Shown here: in pieces, positions 1-5,687 of the stretch
Position numbering within the stretch: the stretch's first letter is position 1
Layout: each line of letters begins with the position of its first letter
NCBI GenBank assembly: GCA_900555495.1
Contig: USLD01000092.1
Coordinates: 1 to 5,687, forward strand
Direction: 5' to 3'
Length of the DNA stretch: 5,687 nt
Source of the DNA: an uncultured Slackia sp.
GTDB lineage: Bacteria; Actinomycetota; Coriobacteriia; Coriobacteriales; Eggerthellaceae
Notes under the pieces: model-generated
Databases searched by the model: none
Seen by the model: the letters and a program-made list of their open reading frames with translations, nothing else
What the model was told of the DNA's origin: nothing
Made by a program: the position numbers and the translations under genes

Positions 1-1258
1 CCATGCGCCGCGCCGCGGGAAGGCCCAGTCCGATGGCGTCGAGTTCGCCGTCGAGCGAGAACACCTCCCGCGGCGTGCCCTGCGCGAACATCTCGCCTTC
101 CTTCAGCACGACGATGCGCTGGCAGAGCGTCGCCAGGTCGTCCATGCTGTGAGACACCATGACCACGGTCAGGCCCGCTTCGGCGTGCAGCCTGGCCACG
201 AGCCCCAGGAATTCCTTGCGCGCCGCCGGGTCCAGTCCTGCCGTGGGCTCGTCGAGCACGAGCACTTCGGGGTCCATGGCGAGCACGCCCGCGAAGGCCA
301 CGCGGCGCTGTTGTCCGCCCGAAAGCTCGAAGGGGCTCATGTCGCCGATCGCTTCGCGGTCAAGGCCCACCAGCGCAAGCGCCGATGCCACGCGCTCGTC
401 CACCTCGCCGGCGGAAAGGCCCAGGTTGCGCGGGCCGAACGCCACGTCGTCGTATACGGTGGCCGCGAACAGCTGGCGCTCGGGGTATTGAAACACCACG
501 CCTACCTTCGCGCGTGCCGCGGTGGCTTCTTTTTTATCGGCGACGTCGCGTCCGTTCACCAGCACGCGCCCCTGCGTGGGCTTGAGGATGCCGTTCATGT
601 GCTGGATAAGCGTCGATTTGCCCGATCCGGTATGGCCTGCGATGCCCACGAAATCGCCCGCGCCGATCGCGAAATCGATATCGTGCAGCGCCCATACGGC
701 ATTGGGGTCGTTGCCCCATGCGGCGGTCTTTTCCTTCTTGCGGCCGCGGTTCTTCTTGGCTTTCGAGGAATCGAGGTAGGTGTGGCTGACATGTTCGAAC
801 GCGATGACGGGCGTTCCGTCGGGCGCGCAAGCGTGCGCGGCGTCGCGGCATGCGCAGGGTTCGGCCTGCGCGACGGGGCGGTCGAATGCGTCAGCGCGTT
901 GCGCGATGGCGCGGGCCAGGTCGTGTTCGCGAATGCATACGGGCACGTCCACGCCCTCGGCGCGCAGGCGCTCGGAAAGCTCGCATGCGAAGGGAACCTC
1001 GAGGTTCAGATGCGCCAGCTTCTCGGTTTGCACCAGCACGTCGGCGGGCGTTCCGTCGAGCGCCACGCGTCCGCCGTCGAGCACCACCACGCGGTCGGCC
1101 TCGGCGGCTTCTTCCATGAAATGGGTGATGGCCACTACGGTCATGCCGCGTTCGTGGAGAGCCTTGCATACGCGCATGAGGCCGCGCCTGCCTCGCGGGT
1201 CGAGCATCGAAGACGCTTCGTCCAAAATGATGATCTTCGGCTCCATGGCCAGCGCGCC
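1..1258 (-). other. ECF-type segment: C-terminal part of a first EcfA-like NBD plus a second EcfA-like NBD
   Basis: Residues 511-929 of the fused protein read as the energy-coupling ATPase module that, with an EcfT membrane protein and a substrate-binding S component, imports vitamins or metals. The first NBD lacks its own ECF N-terminal half (Walker A and Q-loop), which the exporter part supplies. The second NBD is complete in its ATPase motifs; its Q-loop region FQYPERQLFAATVYDDVAFG (766-785) is the classic CbiO/EcfA signature. No in-frame ATG lies between the two NBDs, so they appear to be naturally joined in one polypeptide. The last codons before the edge (LGLPAARRM) are in the C-terminal domain, so the gene should stop soon beyond the window. 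An ecfT gene may follow, which cannot be checked here. Confidence 0.72.
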
Positions 1259-2788
1259 CGCAATGGCGACGCGCTGCTTCTGTCCGCCCGACAAACGCGC
1301 GCCGCGTTCGCCCACGTAGGTATCGTATCCGTTTTCGAATTCCATGATAGCGTCGTGGATGTTCGCCCGTTTGGCCGCTTCGATCACCTCGGCGTCGCTC
1401 GCTGCAGGGTTGCCGTAGAGGATGTTGTCGCGAATGGTGCCGTCGAACAGGTACACGTCCTGCTGCACGATGCCCACGGTGCGTCTCAGCGATGCCAGCG
1501 TGACGTCGCGCACGTCGGCGCCGTCGATGCTTACGCTGCCTCCGCATACGTCGTAGAAGCGGGGTAGCAGCGAGCACGTGGTGGTTTTGCCGCCGCCGCT
1601 CGGCCCGACGAGCGCCGTGGTCTTGCCGGCGGGCGCATGCAGGGTGAAGCCGTTCAGCACGTCGGTCGCGCCGTCGTAGGAAAACGCCACGTCGTCATAG
1701 CGGATATCTCCGTGCACGCCCGCGCTTGCCGCCTTTTCCAGGTCGACCGCTTCGGGCCTATCCTGCACGGCCGGCTCGATCGCCATGATTTCGGCGAAGC
1801 GGCGAAATCCTGCGTAGCCTTTCTGGAACTGCTCGGCGAAGTTGATCAGCTGTTCGATCGGCGAGAGGAAGATGCCGATGTAGAGGGCGTAGATCGCCAG
1901 GTCGGTGGGCTGGATCTGCCCCTGCACCATGAAGTAGCCGCCGCCGACCACCACGATGGTGTACAGCAGGCCAGTGAACAGGGAATTCACGGCATGAAAA
2001 CGACCCATGAACTTATAAGACCGCTCTTTGGTGTCCACGAACATCCGGTTGGTGCGCGCGAATTTCTCGGCCTCGAGCATCTCGTTGCCGAACGATTTCA
2101 CCACGCGCATGCCGCCCAGGGCGTCCTGGATGCGCGAATTGACGCCTGCCATGGTGCGGCGGTTCTCGGTGAAGATGACGCGCTTGCGGTAGTTGGTCCA
2201 TGCGGCGTAGGCCGCCATGACCACGGTGCAGGCCAGCATGATCAGCGTGAGCGGCACGTTGATGAAGAACAACAGCACGAACGAGCCGATGATCTTCAGC
2301 GAGCAGATGAAGATGTTCTCAGGGCCGTGATGTGCGAGCTCCGATACGTCGAACAGGTCGGTGACCAGGCGGCTCATCATTTCGCCGGTGTTGTTCTTGT
2401 CGTAATACGAGAAGCTGAGGCGCTGGTACTGGTCGAACAGGTCGGAGCGCATATCGGCCTCCATGCGCGCGCCCATGACATGCCCCCAGCGGGCGATGAA
2501 CCACTGGCAGCCCGTGCGCAGCAGATACAAGGCCACCATGCCCGCGCAGATCAGGCCGAGCGCGCTCATTACCACGGGCGCGGGTTGCAAGAAGAAATCG
2601 CGCGTGAAGAAGTTGAGCAGCTGGGGAAACGCCAGGTCGATGCAGGCGAGAAGCGTGGCGCATACCAGGTCGAACCAGAACAGGAATTTATATTTGCCGT
2701 AATAGCCGATGAATTTCTTGAACACCTGGGCGCCCGAGACGGAAGGCTTGGCGGGTTCGCCCGGCTTTCGGGAGGGGATGGTGGACAC
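1..2788 (-). CDS. Chimeric ABC protein: exporter membrane domain and NBD start fused to tandem ECF-type ATPase domains (partial, runs off left edge)
   Basis: One open frame without stops, at least 929 residues. Residues 1-340 are a type IV exporter membrane domain: hydrophobic helices near 33-60, 72-98, 158-178, 179-200, 268-288 and 295-315, with the coupling segment FSYYDKNNTGEMMSRL at 126-141. NBD1 has an A-loop Tyr371, Walker A GPSGGGKT (395-402, Lys401), Q-loop Gln443 and the exporter-specific X-loop YVGERG (491-496). After the signature LSGGQKQRVAIA (499-510) it becomes ECF-like: GALAMEP, Walker B IIILDEAS (519-526), D-loop SMLDPRGRRG and H-loop His556. A linker (about 600-660) leads to NBD2 with Walker A GHTGSGKS (718-725), Q-loop Gln767, signature LSGGQQRRV (822-830), Walker B LVLDEP (843-848) and His880, typical of EcfA/CbiO. 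The start is GTG at 2788 with AGAAAGGAA just upstream; the next in-frame Met is residue 74. A normal exporter ends near 600 residues, so this is over-long. Transport substrate cannot be told. An assembly join is possible; the open frame itself is clear. Confidence 0.88.
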   Translation of the reverse strand, partial: MSTIPSRKPGEPAKPSVSGAQVFKKFIGYYGKYKFLFWFDLVCATLLACIDLAFPQLLNFFTRDFFLQPAPVVMSALGLICAGMVALYLLRTGCQWFIARWGHVMGARMEADMRSDLFDQYQRLSFSYYDKNNTGEMMSRLVTDLFDVSELAHHGPENIFICSLKIIGSFVLLFFINVPLTLIMLACTVVMAAYAAWTNYRKRVIFTENRRTMAGVNSRIQDALGGMRVVKSFGNEMLEAEKFARTNRMFVDTKERSYKFMGRFHAVNSLFTGLLYTIVVVGGGYFMVQGQIQPTDLAIYALYIGIFLSPIEQLINFAEQFQKGYAGFRRFAEIMAIEPAVQDRPEAVDLEKAASAGVHGDIRYDDVAFSYDGATDVLNGFTLHAPAGKTTALVGPSGGGKTTTCSLLPRFYDVCGGSVSIDGADVRDVTLASLRRTVGIVQQDVYLFDGTIRDNILYGNPAASDAEVIEAAKRANIHDAIMEFENGYDTYVGERGARLSGGQKQRVAIAGALAMEPKIIILDEASSMLDPRGRRGLMRVCKALHERGMTVVAITHFMEEAAEADRVVVLDGGRVALDGTPADVLVQTEKLAHLNLEVPFACELSERLRAEGVDVPVCIREHDLARAIAQRADAFDRPVAQAEPCACRDAAHACAPDGTPVIAFEHVSHTYLDSSKAKKNRGRKKEKTAAWGNDPNAVWALHDIDFAIGAGDFVGIAGHTGSGKSTLIQHMNGILKPTQGRVLVNGRDVADKKEATAARAKVGVVFQYPERQLFAATVYDDVAFGPRNLGLSAGEVDERVASALALVGLDREAIGDMSPFELSGGQQRRVAFAGVLAMDPEVLVLDEPTAGLDPAARKEFLGLVARLHAEAGLTVVMVSHSMDDLATLCQRIVVLKEGEMFAQGTPREVFSLDGELDAIGLGLPAARRM
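1259..1294 (-). other. Exporter-to-ECF seam at the ABC signature motif
   Basis: These 12 codons encode LSGGQKQRVAIA, a stretch common to exporter NBDs and ECF ATPases. On the N-terminal side the last family-specific marker is the exporter X-loop (YVGERGAR). On the C-terminal side the first is GALAMEP followed by SMLDPRGRRG, which belongs to ECF ATPases; exporters would have a form like ARVFLKDP and SALD here. The family switch therefore falls inside this block, in frame. A homologous crossover between two ABC genes would leave this trace, and so would a short-read assembly error. Confidence 0.75.
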
Positions 2789-2800
2789 GACGTTCCTTTC
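2789..2800 (-). promoter_or_regulatory. Ribosome binding site for the ABC fusion gene
   Basis: Read on the minus strand, the sequence GAAAGGAACGTC lies directly before the GTG at 2788. The AAGGA core is about six bases from the start. There is no other in-frame start nearby, so this site decides the GTG start. Further upstream a TATCAT hexamer (2837-2842) could be a -10 box, but no convincing -35 accompanies it and I do not call a promoter. Confidence 0.6.
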
Positions 2801-2880
2801 TGCGCATGCGCGCGTCGCGGGATTTATCGGGAAATCATGATAGGGCGCAGGTTTGCTCGCGTTTCGCGGCGCGGCGAACG

Positions 2881-2917
2881 AGAAAAGGGCGAAACCCGCA
2901 TGTGCGAATTCCGCCCC
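2881..2917 (-). terminator. Rho-independent terminator of the M18 aminopeptidase gene
   Basis: On the minus strand GGGCGGAA (2916-2909) pairs with TTTCGCCC (2894-2887), eight pairs including one G-U. Inside it CGCA (2906-2903) pairs with TGCG (2900-2897). The stem is followed at once by TTTTCT (2886-2881). It sits 35 bases past the aminopeptidase stop codon and before the start of the ABC gene, so the two minus-strand genes are probably transcribed separately. Confidence 0.65.
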
Positions 2918-2951
2918 GAACGCGATCGTGAACGCTTCAGCCGCGCGCCGT

Positions 2952-4385
2952 TTACGCGTACTTCAAGAATGCGCGATAGGCCTTGAGCGTCTCGTAGAGG
3001 TCGGCCTTGTCGATGACCTCCCACGGCGCGTGCATGTTCAGCACGGCGACGCCGCAGTCGATGACGTTCATGCCGTACTTGGCCAGGATATAGGCGATGG
3101 TGCCGCCGCCTCCGATGTCGACCTTGCCCAGTTCGGCGGTCTGGAACGCCGCCTCGCCCTTCTCCATGACGGCGCGGATCTTGGCCATGTATTCGGCGTT
3201 GGCGTCGTTGGAGCCGCTCTTGCCGCGGCTGCCCGTGAACTTGTTGAACACCACGCCGCGGCCCAGATACGCGGCGTTCTTGGTCTCGAAGGCGCTCGCG
3301 TAAGACGGGTCGAAGCCCGCGGACACGTCGCTGGAGAGCATGCTGGAGTTGGCCAGGCAGCGGCGCAGCGCCAAATCTCCCGCCTGTCCGGCCAGGTCCA
3401 TGATCTCGGCGACGGTGTTCTCGAAGAACATCGAGGTCATGCCGGTGGCGCCGACGCTGCCGATTTCCTCCTTGTCGACGAGGATGCATACGCCGGTCTT
3501 ATCGAGGTCGGCCGCTTCGATCTGGGCGATCAGGCTGGGGTAGGCGCACACGCGGTCGTCGTGGCCGTAGCCGATCACCATGGAGCGGTCGAAGCCGCAG
3601 TCGCGCGCCGCGCCTGCGGGAACCACTTCGAGCTCGCTGGAGAGGAAGTCCGCTTCCTCCATGTCGTATTTATCGGCGAGAATCGAAAGCAGCAGCGCCT
3701 TGACGGGCTCTTTTTCGGCCAGCTTCTCCAGCTCGTCGACCTGCGCGCCCGCGGCTTTCTCGGCCGCTTCGGGGGCCTTCGCCGGGCGGCTGCCTGCAAG
3801 GATGTCGAGGTTTTCGCCTTCGATCACCTCGGAGGCCTTCTTCTGCAGCTGGTCCTGGGCCAGGTGCACCAGCAGGTCGGTGACGCAGAACACGGGGTCG
3901 CCTTCGTCTTCGCCCATGTTCACTTCGACGACGCTGCCGTCTTTCTTGGCGATCACGCCGTGGATGGCCAAAGGCAGGGTGACCCACTGGTATTTCTTGA
4001 TGCCGCCGTAGTAGTGCGTGTCGAGCAGCGCGAATCCGCCTGCTTCGTAGAGCGGGTTCTGCTTGATGTCCAGGCGCGGGCTGTCGATGTGGGCGCCCAG
4101 GATATTGAGGCCCTCCTCCATCGGGCGGCGGCCGATCTGCGCCAGGATGACCGACTTGCCGAAGCATTCGGCGTACACCTTGTCGCCGGCCGCGAGCGTG
4201 CGGCCGGCCGCACGGGCTTCGTCGACGGATATGTATCCGGCTGCGCGTGCCATGGCGACGGCCGTCGCGGCGCATTCACGCTCGGTCTTATTCTCGCTGA
4301 TGAACTTCTTGTAGTCGGTCGCGAACGATTCCACTGCGGCGAGGTCTGCCTCGTCGTAGGAGAGCCAGGCGTTTCTGTGTTCCAT
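2952..4385 (-). CDS. M18 family zinc aminopeptidase
   Basis: Complete gene of 477 residues. M18 enzymes are cytosolic dinuclear zinc exopeptidases that remove N-terminal residues from peptides and act as large oligomers. The motifs are in order: GAHIDSPRLD with ligand His99 and Asp101; GYGHDDRVCAY with the likely bridging Asp276; DKEEIGS with catalytic Glu306 and ligand Glu307; SSDVSAGFDP with Asp353; and LNMHAPWE with His452. IGGGGTIAYI (424-433) precedes the last ligand, as expected. The length is normal for the bacterial branch (aminopeptidase 1 / ApeA-like). An Ala/Glu/Lys-rich stretch at about 200-228 is probably a surface loop between the catalytic and dimerisation parts. There is no signal peptide. 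The ATG at 4385 is preceded by GCAGGAAACC, a good ribosome binding site, and the conserved N-terminus starts right there. The gene ends in TAA and is followed by an intrinsic terminator. Substrate preference cannot be read from the sequence. Confidence 0.95.
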   Translation of the reverse strand: MEHRNAWLSYDEADLAAVESFATDYKKFISENKTERECAATAVAMARAAGYISVDEARAAGRTLAAGDKVYAECFGKSVILAQIGRRPMEEGLNILGAHIDSPRLDIKQNPLYEAGGFALLDTHYYGGIKKYQWVTLPLAIHGVIAKKDGSVVEVNMGEDEGDPVFCVTDLLVHLAQDQLQKKASEVIEGENLDILAGSRPAKAPEAAEKAAGAQVDELEKLAEKEPVKALLLSILADKYDMEEADFLSSELEVVPAGAARDCGFDRSMVIGYGHDDRVCAYPSLIAQIEAADLDKTGVCILVDKEEIGSVGATGMTSMFFENTVAEIMDLAGQAGDLALRRCLANSSMLSSDVSAGFDPSYASAFETKNAAYLGRGVVFNKFTGSRGKSGSNDANAEYMAKIRAVMEKGEAAFQTAELGKVDIGGGGTIAYILAKYGMNVIDCGVAVLNMHAPWEVIDKADLYETLKAYRAFLKYA

Positions 4386-4427
4386 GGTTTCCTGCTTTCA
4401 AGGACGGCGTTTCGTTATGTCGAGCAT

Positions 4428-4436
4428 GGTATAGCA
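4428..4436 (-). promoter_or_regulatory. Possible extended -10 promoter element for the aminopeptidase gene
   Basis: Minus strand TGCTATACC matches the extended -10 pattern TGnTATAAT at all but two positions. It would place the RNA start roughly 35 bases before the ATG at 4385. No good -35 is present, which extended -10 promoters can tolerate. Weak evidence. Confidence 0.35.
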
Positions 4437-4541
4437 CGCGAGGGCTCGGGGCGTTTCTGTTCGGAGCTCTTCCGGCAAGTTCCATCTTTCGCACGGGCTT
4501 CCGGATGCGTCGGCGCCGGTTTCTTCGACCCTTTTCACATT

Positions 4542-4569
4542 CAATCGCTTTAGCGCCCTAAAGCGATTG
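4542..4569. repeat. Perfect 12-bp inverted repeat with 4-base loop
   Basis: CAATCGCTTTAG (4542-4553), loop CGCC, then CTAAAGCGATTG (4558-4569): all 12 pairs match. On the plus strand TTTT follows at 4576-4579 after six other bases, so it could act as a weak plus-strand terminator or attenuator. There is no T-run on the other strand. It lies about 55-60 bases upstream of the likely guaB promoter and between two divergent genes, where no ordinary gene-end terminator is needed. An operator for a dimeric regulator is the other option. Confidence 0.85.
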
Positions 4570-4623
4570 GTGCTGTTTTCGTGTGGCACGACTTCGGAAA
4601 CGGCCGATTTTGCGCCGGGGGGT

Positions 4624-4652
4624 ATGTTAAAACGCCGCCCGAGGCCTATAAT
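4624..4652 (+). promoter_or_regulatory. Likely guaB promoter
   Basis: A perfect TATAAT stands at 4647-4652, in a GC-rich setting where it is unlikely by chance. The matching -35 window is around ATGTTA (4624-4629, 17-base spacer) and is a poor match to TTGACA. The predicted RNA start is near 4659, giving a leader of about 40 bases. Confidence 0.6.
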
Positions 4653-4685
4653 AACCGGTCATATATAGCCCTAGCCCCGAATACG

Positions 4686-4691
4686 AAGGAG
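4686..4691 (+). promoter_or_regulatory. Ribosome binding site of guaB
   Basis: AAGGAG, a near-perfect Shine-Dalgarno, lies seven bases before the ATG at 4699 and fixes the start. Confidence 0.85.
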
Positions 4692-4698
4692 TAGCCAC

Positions 4699-5687
4699 AT
4701 GGCGTTTTATTACGAGGAGCCCTCGCGCACCTTCAACGAGTACCTGCTGGTCCCTGGGCACACGCCCGCCAGCTGCATCCCGACCAAGGTCAGCCTGAAA
4801 ACGCCGCTTGTCCGCTACCGCAAGGGCGAAGAGGAGTGCCCTCTCTCGCTGAACATCCCCATGGTGTCCGCCATCATGGCCGCTGTTTCCGACGACCGCA
4901 TGGCTGTTGCTCTGGCCACCGAAGGCGGTCTGTCCTTCATCTACGGCAACCAGACCATCGAAGACCAGGCCGCCATGGTGTCTCGCGTCAAGCAGCACAA
5001 GGCCGGTTTCGTGGTGAGCGACGCCACCCTGTCTCCCGACATGACGCTTGAGCAGGTTCTCGAGCTCAAGGAGGCCACGGGCCATTCCACCATGCCCGTC
5101 ACCGACGACGGCAAACCCAACGGCAAGCTGCTCGGCGTGGTGACCGAGCGCGACTACCGCCTGTCCCGCATGTCCCTCGACGCCAAGGTCTGCGACTTCA
5201 TGACCCCGCGCGAGAAGCTCATCGTGGCTCCCGCCGAGACCTCCCTCAAAGAGGCGAACGACATCATCTGGGACCACAAGCTCAACAGCCTTCCGCTGGT
5301 CGACGACCAGGATCGCCTGGTCTACATGACCTTCCGCAAGGACTACGACTCCCATAAGGACAACCCGCTCGAGATGCTCGATGCCGAGAAGCGCTACATC
5401 GTGGGCGCAGGCATCAACTCCCGCGACTACGCCGAGCGCGTTCCCGCCCTGGTCGAGGCCGGCGCCGACGTGCTGTGCATCGACTCTTCCGAAGGCTTCT
5501 CCGACTGGCAGAAGATGACCATCGAATGGGTCCGCGAGCACTACGGCAACGACGTCAAGATCGGCGCGGGCAACGTCGTGGACCGCGAAGGCTTCCGCTT
5601 CCTCGCCGAGGCGGGCGCAGACTTCGTCAAGGTCGGCATCGGCGGCGGTTCCATCTGCATCACCCGCGAGACCAAGGGCATCGGCCG
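4699..5687 (+). CDS. guaB: IMP dehydrogenase, Tritrichomonas-like subtype (partial, runs off right edge)
   Basis: IMPDH oxidises IMP to XMP with NAD, the committed step to guanine nucleotides, in the cytosol as a tetramer. 329 full codons are present; the family has about 500. The start MAFYYEEPSRTFNEYLLVPG is the usual N-terminus, with TFNEYLLVP in place of the common TFDDVLLVP. Two CBS domains occupy about 104-157 and 164-221. The catalytic barrel resumes with VGAGIN (235-240), Asp262 in CIDSSEGF (NAD contact), GAGN (289-292), and the cation-loop/active-site motif GIGGGSIC (313-320) with nucleophile Cys320, followed by ITRETKGIGR. The usual motif is GIGPGSICTTR. Motif by motif this matches the remembered Tritrichomonas foetus enzyme (Cys319, Asp261) more closely than E. 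coli or Bacillus GuaB. The mobile flap and C-terminus lie outside the window. Codons are strongly biased to C-ending forms (TTC, AAC, ATC, GAC), as in a highly expressed gene. Confidence 0.95.
   Translation, partial: MAFYYEEPSRTFNEYLLVPGHTPASCIPTKVSLKTPLVRYRKGEEECPLSLNIPMVSAIMAAVSDDRMAVALATEGGLSFIYGNQTIEDQAAMVSRVKQHKAGFVVSDATLSPDMTLEQVLELKEATGHSTMPVTDDGKPNGKLLGVVTERDYRLSRMSLDAKVCDFMTPREKLIVAPAETSLKEANDIIWDHKLNSLPLVDDQDRLVYMTFRKDYDSHKDNPLEMLDAEKRYIVGAGINSRDYAERVPALVEAGADVLCIDSSEGFSDWQKMTIEWVREHYGNDVKIGAGNVVDREGFRFLAEAGADFVKVGIGGGSICITRETKGIG

Larger units (their letters stand above)
4386..4698. other. Divergent intergenic region, 313 bp, no gene seen
   Basis: The aminopeptidase gene leaves to the left and guaB to the right, so promoters for both should lie here. 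Visible elements are the aminopeptidase ribosome binding site next to 4386, a possible extended -10 for that gene, a perfect inverted repeat at 4542-4569, a small 5-bp repeat TCGTG-TGG-CACGA at 4579-4591, and the guaB -10 box and ribosome binding site. Short open frames in the region lack a ribosome binding site or family likeness and I regard them as chance. I see no riboswitch fold I can name. Confidence 0.7.

Noticed and set aside
149..1567. Long plus-strand open frame of 472 codons opposite the ABC gene
   Set aside because: Its product is His/Arg/Ala-rich low-complexity sequence with no family likeness. It is the mirror of the well-supported minus-strand gene in GC-rich DNA.
1..2788. Calling the ABC frame a pseudogene
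   Set aside because: No frameshift or stop is present and both NBDs keep Walker A, signature, Walker B and H-loop residues. It is a fusion, not an evidently broken gene.
848..2809. Repeated GCATGC words (near 848, 982, 1634 and 2804) as an uptake or restriction-linked signal
   Set aside because: Four copies in 5.7 kb is only about twice what base composition gives, and they lie mostly in coding codon pairs.
2852..2880. Hairpin-like CTCG...CGAG repeat after the terminator
   Set aside because: The arms need a three-base bulge and no T-run follows. It is expected in such GC-rich sequence.
2853..4553. Plus-strand open frame of 566 codons opposite the aminopeptidase gene
   Set aside because: The opposite strand has a complete M18 enzyme with every active-site motif. 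This frame is its antisense shadow and has no ribosome binding site.
4627..5541. Minus-strand open frame of 304 codons opposite guaB
   Set aside because: It is antisense to a clear IMPDH with all motifs, and it also runs through the guaB promoter. It is a shadow.

Overview
The window is GC-rich and bacterial. Its protein families look like those of a gut actinobacterium of the class Coriobacteriia (Eggerthellaceae-like). That placement rests on remembered family resemblance and is an inference. The layout is two minus-strand genes, then a divergent intergenic region, then one plus-strand gene. Both outer genes run off the window.

Positions 1-2788 (minus) hold one unbroken reading frame of at least 929 codons. 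It starts as a type IV ABC exporter: six transmembrane helices plus the first two thirds of its nucleotide-binding domain (NBD). At the ABC signature (nt 1259-1294) it changes in frame into the C-terminal part of an energy-coupling-factor (ECF/CbiO-type) ATPase, and it continues into a second, complete ECF-type NBD. All ATPase motifs survive in both NBDs. It therefore looks like an in-frame exporter/ECF chimera made by recombination at the shared signature, or like an assembly join at the same place. This is the most notable feature of the window.

Positions 2789-2951 carry a good intrinsic terminator for the next gene and a ribosome binding site for the GTG start of the ABC gene. Positions 2952-4385 (minus) hold a complete M18 zinc aminopeptidase with all expected metal ligands and catalytic residues.

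Positions 4386-4698 are a divergent intergenic region with a perfect 12-bp inverted repeat and a consensus TATAAT box in front of the plus-strand gene. From 4699 to the right edge lies guaB, IMP dehydrogenase, covered up to just past its catalytic cysteine. It belongs to the divergent IMPDH subtype best known from the protozoan Tritrichomonas foetus.

The genes do not form one pathway: guaB is purine biosynthesis, M18 is peptide turnover, and the ABC gene is transport. The terminator and the divergent arrangement suggest three separate transcription units.
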